From NCBI RefSeq assembly GCF_002899455.1, contig NZ_PPFB01000001.1, positions 1,922,001-1,986,000 of the forward strand: 64,000 nt of DNA, read 5' to 3'. Each line of letters starts with the position of its first letter. Position 1 is the stretch's first letter. The notes beneath the pieces were generated by a model. It was not told where the DNA came from. It saw nothing but the letters and a program-made list of their open reading frames with translations, and did not search any database. Source of the DNA: Streptomyces sp. DH-12 (lineage in GTDB: Bacteria > Actinomycetota > Actinomycetes > Streptomycetales > Streptomycetaceae). The translations under genes were made by a program, and so were the position numbers. This document shows, piece by piece, positions 54,946-63,000 of the stretch.

Positions 54946-56022
54946 ATGCCGTGGTGGAACAGGAGGCCCGGGACGCGGGCCCACTGGGTGCTCGAGCCGT
55001 TGATCGGTGTGGGACCGTTGCGGTTCGGGATGAGTCCCGACCAGGTGGCGACGGCTCTGGACGGGGCGGTCGCCCACGTCTCGCAGGGCCTGGGAAGCGG
55101 AATCGGCTGGGGCCGTTACGGCGATTGGGGCCTGACCGCGGTGTACGGAGAGGATTCCGGTCTGGTCGCGGTGGCGGTCGACGCCATGGACGGACCTCTG
55201 GTGCGGCTGCGGGACGTCGAGCTGATCGCCCGCGTGCCGTCCGAGGTGCGTTCCGACATTCACGACCTCGCACGCCGGGAGGGAGCCTCGGTGCGGGTGA
55301 ACCGGAGCGGTGACCCCGAGGTGGAGGCATGGGGGGTTTCCATGGGTACCGCTCTGGAACTGGGATTGTCGCCCGAGGGGTACATGCAGCGGCAGGACGC
55401 GATGATCACCGATGCCCTGTTCGTCAGCCCCGAACTGGCTGCGGATCCCTATGGGGCCGAACCGGTCATCCGGTGGTGGGACGTTCGCGAGCGGGAGCCG
55501 AACGCGGGAGCGTGGCCGGTGAAGACCGAGGGGGAACGGCCGCGTTGGGACTGGACCCCACTGGAGAGCATCGGGCCGCTCAGGTTCGGCATGTCCCCGT
55601 CCCAGGTGGCGGCCGCGCTGAACGAGCAGCCGGCCGCCCGTCATGGCCGGTACCCCTACGGAGAGCCGTGGGAAGGCCCCGGCGAGTGGATCCTGCACGG
55701 CGACCGCTTCGATACGACCGGTGTGACCGCGCACTACTCCTGCGGACGTGGCTGGCCTCCTGTTCTGGGTGCCGTCACCGTGCACGGCCGCACCGGCCCG
55801 CAGGTCGAGTTCGACGGCATCCGACTGATCGGTATGCCGGTCTCCGCTGTGGACGCGGCCTTGACCCAGCATGTCGAAGACAGCGGAAGGCGCCTGGTCA
55901 TCGGCTGCGACGGAGACCTGGGACCGGGCGGTCTCCAGATGTACGTACGGGCCACCAGGGCCGGCGACGTTGCCGTCAGCGAAGCGCGGTTCTGCGGAGC
56001 GGAGTGGGAGGACCACGGCTGA
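54946..56022 (+). CDS. Protein with tandem internal duplication, function unknown
   Basis: This 358-residue cytoplasmic protein is not recognised as a named family. Two halves share a motif: GVGPLRFGMSPDQVATALDG at about residue 22 and SIGPLRFGMSPSQVAAALNE at about residue 208. Each is preceded by W-x2-x-PL and followed by a beta-rich segment with GxW and HG/YG turns. ATG 54946 with GGAG 7 nt upstream is the best start; the frame is open far upstream but antisense to the neighbour there. It heads a run of plus-strand unknown genes. Confidence 0.72.
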   Translation: MPWWNRRPGTRAHWVLEPLIGVGPLRFGMSPDQVATALDGAVAHVSQGLGSGIGWGRYGDWGLTAVYGEDSGLVAVAVDAMDGPLVRLRDVELIARVPSEVRSDIHDLARREGASVRVNRSGDPEVEAWGVSMGTALELGLSPEGYMQRQDAMITDALFVSPELAADPYGAEPVIRWWDVREREPNAGAWPVKTEGERPRWDWTPLESIGPLRFGMSPSQVAAALNEQPAARHGRYPYGEPWEGPGEWILHGDRFDTTGVTAHYSCGRGWPPVLGAVTVHGRTGPQVEFDGIRLIGMPVSAVDAALTQHVEDSGRRLVIGCDGDLGPGGLQMYVRATRAGDVAVSEARFCGAEWEDHG

Positions 56023-56129
56023 CCTGCGAGACGGCTTCCCTGTTCCCGCCCGCTGTGGTGGGCAGCCTTCCCGGTCCGATGCATGCCGGATCCGAACTGC
56101 TGGAACGGATCACCGCGCGACGAGCGGAA

Positions 56130-56212
56130 ATGGACGCCGGCCGAGACCGTGCCCTTCTCCAGGAAACCGGTGTCGTCGATGACCAGCACGCCGTCCGGCT
56201 CCCCGGGCTTCT
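56130..56212 (-). pseudogene. IS701-like transposase fragment
   Basis: On the minus strand EKPGEPDGVLVIDDTGFLEK followed by GTVSAGV is clearly the first catalytic-Asp region of an IS701/IS4-like DDE transposase (usual LVIDDTGFLKKGTKSAGV). The similarity lasts only about 27 residues and has a stop codon directly upstream. It is a solitary scrap between two plus-strand genes. Confidence 0.68.
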
Positions 56213-56284
56213 CAGAACGTCACATGATCCGCCGGACAGGACCTTAAGCTGCTGGTGGAGTCACCCCATGAACGAAGGACAGCC

Positions 56285-56938
56285 ATGGCCCGCCCGTACA
56301 CCCCCGGACCCAAGCGGTTCGTCTTCTCCGCCGGTGACGGCGACGACCGACAGGTCCTCGTGGACGACCCTCAGGAAGCCTACGTGGCGTTCTCCGCGTT
56401 CTTCCAGGAGCGGGACTCCGACGCCTACACCATCGATGACGAGTCGGCGGGACAGCGGCTGGTACTCATGCCCGGCCGGAGTGTGATCGCCCGGTTCGAG
56501 GACGCGGACCCGCCGCGATCGCAGTACCTCAAGGTCGACCGGGGCAATCGCTGCCTTCCGAGCGCCATGCTGTTCTTCGAGAACGGATACGCCGGCCTCG
56601 ACCACTTCGGCCAGTGGTTCCCCGACCTCGCCGACCTGGACGCACCACCGGAGACGCGCGGCGCCGCCCGCGCCGCCATGTTCACGACGGAAGCAGCGGC
56701 GATCGACGAAGTCGCCCGGATCTGGGGAGACTCGGGCATCGTGGACCCGAGCGACCGTTACCACGTCTTCTTCGAGTCGTACGGTCTCGACGAGGACCAG
56801 GCCGAACGAGCAGAGCTCCTCGAACTGATCGAGTTCCTCGGCCTCGAACGGGTCGCCCCCCCGGCCGGGGCCGCCGACGGCGAAGTCTGGGTACGCACCG
56901 ACGCACGCCTGCACGCCGCATGCGCCCAGTGGGCGTGA
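56285..56938 (+). CDS. Hypothetical protein
   Basis: This 217-residue acidic protein has no recognised domain. It is rich in aromatic residues in the first two-thirds (FVFSAGDGDD, AYVAFSAFFQERD, MLFFENGYAGLDHFGQWFPD) and has no signal or membrane segment. AAGGA lies 7 nt upstream of ATG 56285. Its closest neighbours in orientation are the duplicated-domain gene before it and the unknown gene after it; shared function is only a guess. Confidence 0.65.
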   Translation: MARPYTPGPKRFVFSAGDGDDRQVLVDDPQEAYVAFSAFFQERDSDAYTIDDESAGQRLVLMPGRSVIARFEDADPPRSQYLKVDRGNRCLPSAMLFFENGYAGLDHFGQWFPDLADLDAPPETRGAARAAMFTTEAAAIDEVARIWGDSGIVDPSDRYHVFFESYGLDEDQAERAELLELIEFLGLERVAPPAGAADGEVWVRTDARLHAACAQWA

Positions 56939-57054
56939 ACGGGGGGGTACGGGACGGGCCGTGACCTCTTCGTGGTACCCGCTGCGCTCGCCGTACTCGC
57001 GGTGCTCCCGCGCGACCACGTCCGGTCGGTGCCGCTCCGGAAGGGCCTGAGCCC

Positions 57055-58320
57055 GTGAAGGACGTCGTGTTCACCCGCAACAGCGGATGGATCCCGAGCG
57101 TGATCAGCGAGGACGGCGAACTGAAGCTGATGCTCGGCGCCGGGGCCGACGCCGGCCACCAGCCCCGCACGTTCACGTTCCCCATCGGGGAGGCCCATCT
57201 CGCGGTGATCCGGGAGGACCTGCCCAGACACCTGCTGCTGTGGAGTGCGGTCCTTCCGCTGTGCGACGCCGCCGGAACCACGGGCCCGCTCGACGAGAAC
57301 GCCGCCGTCGCGCTGCTGGACCCGGTTCTCCTCTCCTCCCCCGCGGACGTCGACGCGCTCTTCCGGCACATCCGGTGGGACAGGAGCCGGCTCGTCGCCC
57401 ATGGGGCCGACATCGGTCTGCTCGACCGCGGACAGGTCTACGCGGCGATGCGCTCGGCGACCGGGACAGCGGACGAGGAACGCGCCCGAGAGCATCACGC
57501 GGACCGCCGCCGCGCCGAGCGCGGAGTGGTCCTCGGCCCGCTCGACGCCGCGATTCTGCGGTACACGGGCCAGTACACGCACGAAGCGACGATTCCCCGA
57601 CGGATGCCCGACGCCGTCGACGCCGCGCTGCTGCCGGAGGTGATGAGGGTGATCGCCACCGCGGAGCGGGCGTGTGCCGGGATGCGGATCGGCGTCGATC
57701 CGCGACGGGGGAGACGCGCCACGGACAAACAGGCCTGGGACCGGGTGGCGACGGCGGTCGACACGGCCGTCCGCCGTGCCTACCCCGGGCTCGCCGACGA
57801 CGCGGTGCGTACGGTGAGCTTCCTGATGTGCTCGGAGACCGCGGACCGCTCCAGGAACGCACCCGAGGAGGACGACCCGGAGGCTGCCGACGACCACGCC
57901 GGCCCCGGTGGGAGCGCGAGGAGGACGGTCCTGTCGTTCGCCGACGAGAAAGGGGCCGAGACGAAGTGGCTGAAGGGCGGCCCTCGCGGCGCCTCCGCGG
58001 AGTTCTGGCAGTTCGTCGGCGATTGCTCCGCCGCGGACAACCAGGTGTTCGCCATCGAGGACGAGGAGAGGGGCGAGGGGATCCAGCTCCACTTCTACGC
58101 GGACTCCATCGCCCGGATCACGACGGTGCGCGAGGGGAAGGACGGGGCGGATCCGGAGTTCAGGGTCGAATACAGCCTGGTCGACGGACTCGACGCGTAC
58201 CGGACCCTGGTGCACGCTTTCGTCCGCGGCGGATGCGCCGCGCTCGAACCGTACGGTCCGTGGATATCGGACGTCGACGAGTTCGAACGCGCACGCCGAA
58301 GGGGGCGCGACGCCGGATAG
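57055..58320 (+). CDS. Hypothetical protein of a Streptomyces-type uncharacterised family
   Basis: This 421-residue cytoplasmic protein starts at GTG 57055, with GGAAGGG about 10 nt upstream. The N-terminal part (VVFTRNSGWIPSVISEDG, LMLGAGADAGHQPRTFTFPI) is of a kind I recall from an uncharacterised Streptomyces DUF family, but I do not claim the number. An acidic linker at about residues 262-285 separates it from a C-terminal domain (AEFWQFVGDCSAADNQVFAI, IQLHFYADSIARITTV). No catalytic motif is evident. Confidence 0.72.
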   Translation: MKDVVFTRNSGWIPSVISEDGELKLMLGAGADAGHQPRTFTFPIGEAHLAVIREDLPRHLLLWSAVLPLCDAAGTTGPLDENAAVALLDPVLLSSPADVDALFRHIRWDRSRLVAHGADIGLLDRGQVYAAMRSATGTADEERAREHHADRRRAERGVVLGPLDAAILRYTGQYTHEATIPRRMPDAVDAALLPEVMRVIATAERACAGMRIGVDPRRGRRATDKQAWDRVATAVDTAVRRAYPGLADDAVRTVSFLMCSETADRSRNAPEEDDPEAADDHAGPGGSARRTVLSFADEKGAETKWLKGGPRGASAEFWQFVGDCSAADNQVFAIEDEERGEGIQLHFYADSIARITTVREGKDGADPEFRVEYSLVDGLDAYRTLVHAFVRGGCAALEPYGPWISDVDEFERARRRGRDAG

Positions 58321-58345
58321 CGGTGCTTCGGTAGCGAGGTTGAAA

Positions 58346-58382
58346 GGGCGTGCCGTCCGCTACTTCAGCGGACGGCACGCCC
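58346..58382. terminator. Bidirectional stem-loop terminator
   Basis: A perfect 16-bp stem (GGGCGTGCCGTCCGCT and complement) with loop ACTTC lies between the convergent hypothetical gene and the DUF397 gene. Confidence 0.88.
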
Positions 58383-58391
58383 TCACGTCGC

Positions 58392-58583
58392 TCAGTGCTC
58401 CGACGCGAACCGTACGAACTGGCCCCAGCCTTTGCGACCGACGGCGAAGGCGGGGCGGGTCACGTCCTTGGAGTCCCGTACGTGGACGGCCTGTTCGTTG
58501 ACGGCGACCTCCACGCAGTCGTCGCCCGAGCTACCGCTATAGGTTGACTTGAACCAGGCGAGTTCCGTCATACCGTTCTTCAC
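58392..58583 (-). CDS. DUF397 protein, first copy
   Basis: This 63-residue protein has the DUF397 pattern LAWFKSTYSGSSGDDCVEVA, VHVRDSKD and AFAVGRKGWGQFVRFA. Such proteins are partners of the XRE/DUF5753 regulators encoded just upstream of them in Streptomyces. The GTG start at 58583 overlaps the stop of the decayed XRE gene. It is about 80% identical by eye to the copy at 59837, so the pair arose by duplication. It now lacks an intact partner. Confidence 0.88.
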   Translation of the reverse strand: MKNGMTELAWFKSTYSGSSGDDCVEVAVNEQAVHVRDSKDVTRPAFAVGRKGWGQFVRFASEH

Positions 58584-58745
58584 AGCTCTCCTCGCAGTCG
58601 CCCCAGCAGGTTTCGGGAGGTGGTCGAGTCAGGGCTTATGAACGCAGTGTGTCATCGCGCTGGCAGAGCAGGCTTACCTCTTTGGCATCGGAAGTCATCC
58701 GCCCGTACTGCTGTCTTTCGGAGTGGGCGAGCTGTTGTCCCATCA
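58580..58745 (-). pseudogene. XRE/DUF5753 regulator, C-terminal remnant
   Basis: Upstream of the first DUF397 gene the minus strand reads HSERQQYGRMTSDAKEVSLL then CQRDDTLRS, a stop, and in a second frame DSTTSRNLLGRLRGEL. This corresponds to the end of the intact regulator at 60025 (YSEGQRNGRLISDAKEVIVL and SRDLLERLRGEL). An in-frame TAA and a frameshift, and loss of the first 240 residues, make it a pseudogene. Confidence 0.8.
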
Positions 58746-58817
58746 GGACGCAATGATCGAATCACCCCACAGGCGCAGGGACAACAACTACCTCCGGGGC
58801 CTGCCCTCACTGCGTGG

Positions 58818-58846
58818 GAAAACTCCGCACGCGCGGGGACGGTTAA
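58818..58846 (+). repeat. Second orphan CRISPR-repeat-like sequence
   Basis: CTCCGCACGCGCGGGGACGG (58823-58842) matches the element at 44116 over its central and right part; over the 29-nt frame 20 positions agree and both ends are degenerate. It lies in a decayed stretch between the XRE remnant and a transposase remnant. Confidence 0.4.
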
Positions 58847-58959
58847 GGTCTGGTGCGAAAGCGGATCTCGTTCGCTGATGATCATGTCCTGTGGGACGTG
58901 AGGATCCGACGAACGGCCAGTAGGCCCGGCTTGAGCCTCTACTGGCATAGGGCATCAAG

Positions 58960-59175
58960 CCAGTCCACCCGTAGGTGTGAACGTGGCGGCAGTTGCATAG
59001 AAGGCATACGGTGGCGAATGCGAACCGGCGCTCCCTGGCGGGACGTTCCCGAACGATACGGGCCGTGGGGCCGGGTCTATGACCTGTTCCGGCAGCAGAA
59101 CGGCACCTGAGCAAGGATGCTCACCCAACTCCAAGCCGAGACCGATGCGAAGGGTTCGGGGGCGCTCCTGGCTCA
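58960..59175 (+). pseudogene. IS5-family transposase N-terminal remnant
   Basis: The plus strand reads GIRWRMRTGAPWRDVPERYG then PWGRVYDLFRQQNGT, an in-frame TGA, then ARMLTQLQAETDAKG. This is the conserved N-terminal domain of IS5-group transposases (usual DGTWARILTQLQADADAKG). The TGA stands exactly where TGG (Trp) is expected, so a point nonsense mutation is visible. Similarity ends at about 59165. Confidence 0.78.
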
Positions 59176-59351
59176 ATGCGAGGGAGGAGTCACCCGGCCC
59201 ATAACCGGCGGCGTCGACTCAAGTAGAGAGCACTGGCCATCTCCAGGACTTGGCTGGAAAATACCTCTTCCTTCCCCTTCGGCTCTGCTTCTATTTTGCA
59301 CGGCATGTCCGTGCTTGATCCACTTCAGCGCAACGACACTGGAGGCCCGGA

Positions 59352-59720
59352 GTGCGACGTATCAAGAGTTTCGCCGTAGTTGCCGCAGCAGCGGCAGCCA
59401 TCACGCTCGCCGGAGCAGGCACAGCAGTTGCCGACACAACTGCTACCAACGGCGGCCTGGCAAGCGCCACTTTCGTGAGCTATGGCGACGTGATCACCGT
59501 CACCCACTACAACCATGATCCCGATTTTCCATATCCTGAGTCCTGGGCGGAGTGGTACACCGACTACGGCCGTGAAGACTCGTGTGGGCCCACGAAGAGT
59601 TCCATCACGTGCCGTCCAAATGTGGCCGAGGGCCATTACATATACATCCGGGTCTGTACGGACTACAGCTTTATCAACCCCCCGACTTGCGGTGCCTACA
59701 AAAGATCTTCGACCTCATAA
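59352..59720 (+). CDS. Small secreted four-cysteine protein
   Basis: This 122-residue precursor has a clear signal peptide (RRIKSFAVVAAAAAAITLAG, cleavage near TAVA-DTTA). The mature protein of about 95 residues is aromatic-rich (THYNHDPDFPYPESWAEWYT) and has four cysteines (DSCGP, ITCRP, RVCTD, PTCGA), likely two disulfides. GTG 59352 is preceded by GGAGG. Its codons are less GC-rich than those of neighbours. The inverted repeat GCACGG-N5-CCGTGC at 59298-59314 lies in its promoter region. No family is recognised. Confidence 0.7.
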   Translation: MRRIKSFAVVAAAAAAITLAGAGTAVADTTATNGGLASATFVSYGDVITVTHYNHDPDFPYPESWAEWYTDYGREDSCGPTKSSITCRPNVAEGHYIYIRVCTDYSFINPPTCGAYKRSSTS

Positions 59721-59788
59721 GACGCCGCGCCCTGGGGCCGGGACGGGAGACCAGCGAACAGAAGAGAACGGGGGCCAGGCCGCACGGT

Positions 59789-59829
59789 GAGGGCGAACCG
59801 TCCGCCACTTCAGCGAACGGCCCGCCCTC
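59789..59829 (-). terminator. Terminator of the second XRE-DUF397 operon
   Basis: An 18-bp stem around loop ACTTC. The four imperfect positions are all G-U pairs on the minus strand and A-C mismatches on the plus strand, so it functions for the leftward operon. It is related in sequence to the hairpin at 58346. Confidence 0.72.
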
Positions 59830-59836
59830 AAGTCGC

Positions 59837-60028
59837 TCAGCGCTCCGACGCGAACCGCACGAACTGACCCCAGCCTTCGCGGCAGACGGCGAAGGCTGGG
59901 CGGGTCACGTCCTTGGAGTCCCGGACGTGAACGGCCTGTTCGGCGATCGCGACCTCCACGCAGCTGTCGCCCTCGCTGCCGCTGTAGCTGGACTTGAACC
60001 AGGCGAGTTCTGACGTACCGCTGCTCAT
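59837..60028 (-). CDS. DUF397 protein, second copy
   Basis: This 63-residue protein has LAWFKSSYSGSEGDSCVEVA, VHVRDSKD and AFAVCREGWGQFVRFA. Its ATG overlaps the stop of the XRE regulator by 4 nt (ATGA), so the two are made together. Partner proteins of this kind are thought to modulate the DNA-binding regulator, as in the BldB/AbaA-like and WhiJ-like systems of Streptomyces. Near-identical to the copy at 58392. Confidence 0.9.
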   Translation of the reverse strand: MSSGTSELAWFKSSYSGSEGDSCVEVAIAEQAVHVRDSKDVTRPAFAVCREGWGQFVRFASER

Positions 60029-60912
60029 AGTTCTCCTCGCAGTCGCTCCAACAGGTCCCGGGAGTCGGTGGGATTCAGGGCCTGCGAGCGCAGTGTGTCA
60101 TAGCGCTGGCACAGCACGATCACCTCTTTCGCGTCGGAGATCAGCCGCCCGTTCCTCTGCCCCTCCGAGTAAGCAAGCCGTCGGCCTTCCGACGTTTCCA
60201 GGATCTGCAAGGGCCCATCCAGACACGCGTGCAACCGCGCCTCCACCGGCACCACCTGAAGCGTCACGTTACGCGGAGCCGTGAGCTCAAGGACATGGTC
60301 CATCAGCCCACGCATCGCCTCAGCATCCCCGAACTGCCGCCGGAAGACGTGCTCCTCGACGATGAAGCTGAACGGCACCGTGGGCCGTTCCCGCATCGTC
60401 ACCTGCCGCTCCATCCGCGCGGCGAGCTGCACTTCCAGCTCCTCATCGGTCCGCAGCGGGATCGTGCCCTCGAACACCGCCCGCGCATACCCCTCCGACT
60501 GCAACAGCCCCGGCACCAGCCGGCACTCGTACGTGCACAGGCTCACCGCCTCCCGCTCCAGCCGGGCCCATCGCCGGAACCACGCCGCCAGCCCCGCCTC
60601 CCCCCGCGTCAGATGCCGTGCGGCCCTCCGCAGCGCGCCCGTGTTGCCCAGCGCCTCCTCCGCGCGCTCCACGAACGCCTCGTCCGGCATGCGGCGTCCC
60701 AACTCCACCGACTCGACCGTGTGTTTGGAGTACTGGACGAGGGCGGCCAGCTCGGCCCTGCTGAGCCCGGCGTGTTCCCGCAGCGCCTGGACGAACGCCC
60801 CGAACGTCCGCAGGCTGTCCGACGGATGCGGCTCCCGCTCCCACTCCCCCGCCGGAACCGCCCGCGTGCCGGAGCTCCCGGCCGCCTCCCCCTCGACCTC
60901 GACCACGTCCAT
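60025..60912 (-). CDS. XRE-family regulator with DUF5753 domain (WhiJ-like)
   Basis: This 295-residue regulator has an HTH at about residues 35-90 (FVQALREHAGLSRAELAALV, SKHTVESVELGRR) followed by the DUF5753 domain (AWFRRWARLEREAVSLCTYE, LVPGLLQSEGYARAV, FIVEEHVFRRQFGD). It belongs to the large WhiJ-like group, typically encoded with a DUF397 protein. ATG 60912 is chosen because an AGGGG site lies upstream; the frame is open to 60996. Possible roles include developmental or antibiotic control; nothing here fixes the target. Confidence 0.92.
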   Translation of the reverse strand: MDVVEVEGEAAGSSGTRAVPAGEWEREPHPSDSLRTFGAFVQALREHAGLSRAELAALVQYSKHTVESVELGRRMPDEAFVERAEEALGNTGALRRAARHLTRGEAGLAAWFRRWARLEREAVSLCTYECRLVPGLLQSEGYARAVFEGTIPLRTDEELEVQLAARMERQVTMRERPTVPFSFIVEEHVFRRQFGDAEAMRGLMDHVLELTAPRNVTLQVVPVEARLHACLDGPLQILETSEGRRLAYSEGQRNGRLISDAKEVIVLCQRYDTLRSQALNPTDSRDLLERLRGEL

Positions 60913-61233
60913 CCGCCGCCCCTTTCCTCGCCTCCGGACCGCGCTCCAGGGCGGCTCCTCACACCGCCCGCGCACCGCTCCAGCCTGACGGATCATCAGA
61001 CGTACCGTCTACTCTCCGTGTCCGTACGCTGACTCGGCGTACGGGGTGCCAGACTCGTCCCCGCCCCCGTCCGACCGCCACCCTGAGGTCACGGAGAGCC
61101 GGAAGGGACCGCCCGCGTCCATCGCTGACCTGCGGAAACGCCTGGACGGCCACCTCCCCTCCCGTGCACTCCCGCCCGCCTTGGGCGGCGGCGGCCGGAC
61201 CCGGCCGTACCGGACGAGCTGGAAGGTGCAGTC
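60913..61233. other. Divergent promoter region
   Basis: A 321-nt gap separates the XRE regulator and the rightward DUF397 gene. It should contain both promoters and likely the regulator's own site. Short dyads such as GACGTAC-N-GTC near 60998 are visible, but nothing strong enough to call. Confidence 0.4.
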
Positions 61234-61458
61234 ATGCAGAACGGAACCAACCTGTACGCGCTCGACATCAGCGGGGCCTCCTTCACGAAGGCGTGCGGCG
61301 GCCCCTGCACCGAGGGGTGCGTGACGCTGGCGCGGATCGGCGAGGACGCCTGGGCGCTGGGCGACAGCAAGCGGCCGGAAGCGCAGCCGCTGCGGTTCAC
61401 CACGGAGGAGTTGGACGCCGCCGGTATCGACCCGGCGCGCTTCGGCCTCGGCGCCTGA
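61234..61458 (+). CDS. DUF397-type small protein, divergent type
   Basis: This 74-residue protein (LYALDISGASFTKACGGPC, CVTLARIGEDAWALGDSKRP) has the DUF397 core of a strand pair and a VTLARI/ALGDSK turn, but differs clearly from the two copies to its left. It has three cysteines near the middle. GGAAGGTG lies about 6 nt upstream of ATG 61234. It is divergent from the XRE regulator, a common arrangement. Confidence 0.78.
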   Translation: MQNGTNLYALDISGASFTKACGGPCTEGCVTLARIGEDAWALGDSKRPEAQPLRFTTEELDAAGIDPARFGLGA

Positions 61459-61540
61459 TCTCTCCCTCCCCTCCCTTCCCACCGCCGGCCGGACCGGGCC
61501 CGCCCGTGTCCGGCCGGCGCTTCTCGAAGCGGGAACAGCC

Positions 61541-62008
61541 ATGCACCACCACGCCTACCTCTGGACCGGCCCGAAGGCGCGCTTCGACGACGAGGCGCTG
61601 CGGCGGCCCCCGCACCCCGATCCGCCCCCGGCCGGGGGCAGGCCGGAACTGATCGAGCGCTACCGCCTGGTGGCCGCGGAGTTCCGCACGTCGGACCTCC
61701 CGCCGCTGGAGACGGCGTACTGGCTGATCAAGCCCCGCTCGCTGGTGCGGGGCACCTGGGAAGAGGCGAAGGAGGCGGCGGCCTGGCTGGGTGAGCGGCT
61801 GGCCGAGTACGCGCCGCGGTTCGCCGCGGAGCACGACCGGGACACCGCGCGCCTGGCCCGGCTGGTGGACGCCGCCGCCGAACGTCTGCACGCGGGCGGC
61901 GATGTGTCGTACGGCTGCTATCTCGAACGTCCCTCGTACCTCTCCCTCGCCGTGGTGACGTGCTCCCCGAACCGCGCGGTTCCCGAACTGGCATGCCCGG
62001 TGGCGTAG
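61541..62008 (+). CDS. Hypothetical protein
   Basis: This 155-residue acidic cytoplasmic protein follows the DUF397-type gene by 82 nt. It begins HHHAYLWTGPKARFDDEALR and contains a helical middle (AKEAAAWLGERLAEYAPRFA). No known domain is recognised. The codon pattern is normal for Streptomyces and the frame is intact, so it is likely real, perhaps expressed with the small gene before it. Confidence 0.68.
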   Translation: MHHHAYLWTGPKARFDDEALRRPPHPDPPPAGGRPELIERYRLVAAEFRTSDLPPLETAYWLIKPRSLVRGTWEEAKEAAAWLGERLAEYAPRFAAEHDRDTARLARLVDAAAERLHAGGDVSYGCYLERPSYLSLAVVTCSPNRAVPELACPVA

Positions 62009-62048
62009 TCGGCGGTCCGGACGCGTCGCCGGATCCCGTGGGCGCCGG

Positions 62049-62990
62049 TCACCACGCGGCGACGACCGGTGCGTCGCTTCCGTGCCGCCGCCAGGCCTCG
62101 TCGAGACGCGCGAGCCGGTCCGCGGCGGCGATGCCGCACAGGGACGCGACCCTGCCGTCCCTGACGTCGAACGCCACGGTGCCCACGACCCGGTCGTCGA
62201 CCACGGCCAGGACCGCCGGGGAGCCGTTGACCACCGCGATGTGGAACACGGGCGAGCCGCCGGCCAGCCGCCGCTTCACCGGCGTGGGCCTGAACCCCGC
62301 CCGCACGTAGGAGGCGACGCGCTCGCGCGTCGTGAACCGCAGCAGCCGCTTGGCCCGCCCTGCAGCGTCCGAGACCGCCGTCACGTCGTCGGTGAGCAGC
62401 GCGACCAGCCGCTCGGTGCGCCCCGACGTGGCGGCGGCGAGGAACTCCTCGACGACCCGGCGCGCGGACGCGGGGTCCACCTCCTCGCTGCCGCGGCGGC
62501 GCTCGGCGGCGACCCGGACCCGGGCCCGGTGGGCATGCTGCTGGCTCGCGGACTCGGTGACGTCGAGGATCCGGGCGATCTCGGCATGGCTGTACGAGAA
62601 GGCCTCGCGCAGGACGTAGACGGCCCGCTCGACCGGTGAGAGGCGCTCCATGAGGGTCAGGACGGCCAGGGACACCGATTCGCGCCGCTCGACGAGGTCG
62701 GCGGGGCCGAGCATCGGGTCGCCCTCCAGGAGCGGCTCGGGCAGCCAGGCGCCGGCCGCGCGCTCGTGGCGCGCCTGCGCCGAGCGGAGCCGGTCGAGGC
62801 AGAGGTGGGTGACGACCTTGGTCAGCCACGCCTCCGGTACCTCGATCCGTTCGCGGTCCGCGTCCTGCCAGCGCAGGAACGCGTCCTGCACGACGTCCTC
62901 GGCGTCGGCGGCCGAGCCGAGCAGGCGGTACGCCAGCGAGGCCAGTCGGCCCCGGCCGGCCTCGAAGCGTTCGACGGCTGCGCTGTCCAT
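62049..62990 (-). CDS. ECF41-type RNA polymerase sigma factor (SigJ-like)
   Basis: This 313-residue sigma factor has region 2 (LAYRLLGSAADAEDVVQDAF) and region 4 (MERLSPVERAVYVLREAFSY, SHAEIARIL), followed by a SnoaL-like C-terminal domain at about residues 190-300 in place of an anti-sigma factor, the hallmark of ECF41. The WLPEPLL linker motif is present. ATG 62990 lies 10 nt after the upstream oxidoreductase stop. ECF41 genes usually control a neighbouring oxidoreductase, epimerase or carboxymuconolactone decarboxylase gene, which fits the flavoprotein next to it. Confidence 0.93.
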   Translation of the reverse strand: MDSAAVERFEAGRGRLASLAYRLLGSAADAEDVVQDAFLRWQDADRERIEVPEAWLTKVVTHLCLDRLRSAQARHERAAGAWLPEPLLEGDPMLGPADLVERRESVSLAVLTLMERLSPVERAVYVLREAFSYSHAEIARILDVTESASQQHAHRARVRVAAERRRGSEEVDPASARRVVEEFLAAATSGRTERLVALLTDDVTAVSDAAGRAKRLLRFTTRERVASYVRAGFRPTPVKRRLAGGSPVFHIAVVNGSPAVLAVVDDRVVGTVAFDVRDGRVASLCGIAAADRLARLDEAWRRHGSDAPVVAAW

Positions 62991-63000
62991 GTGCGGCCGC

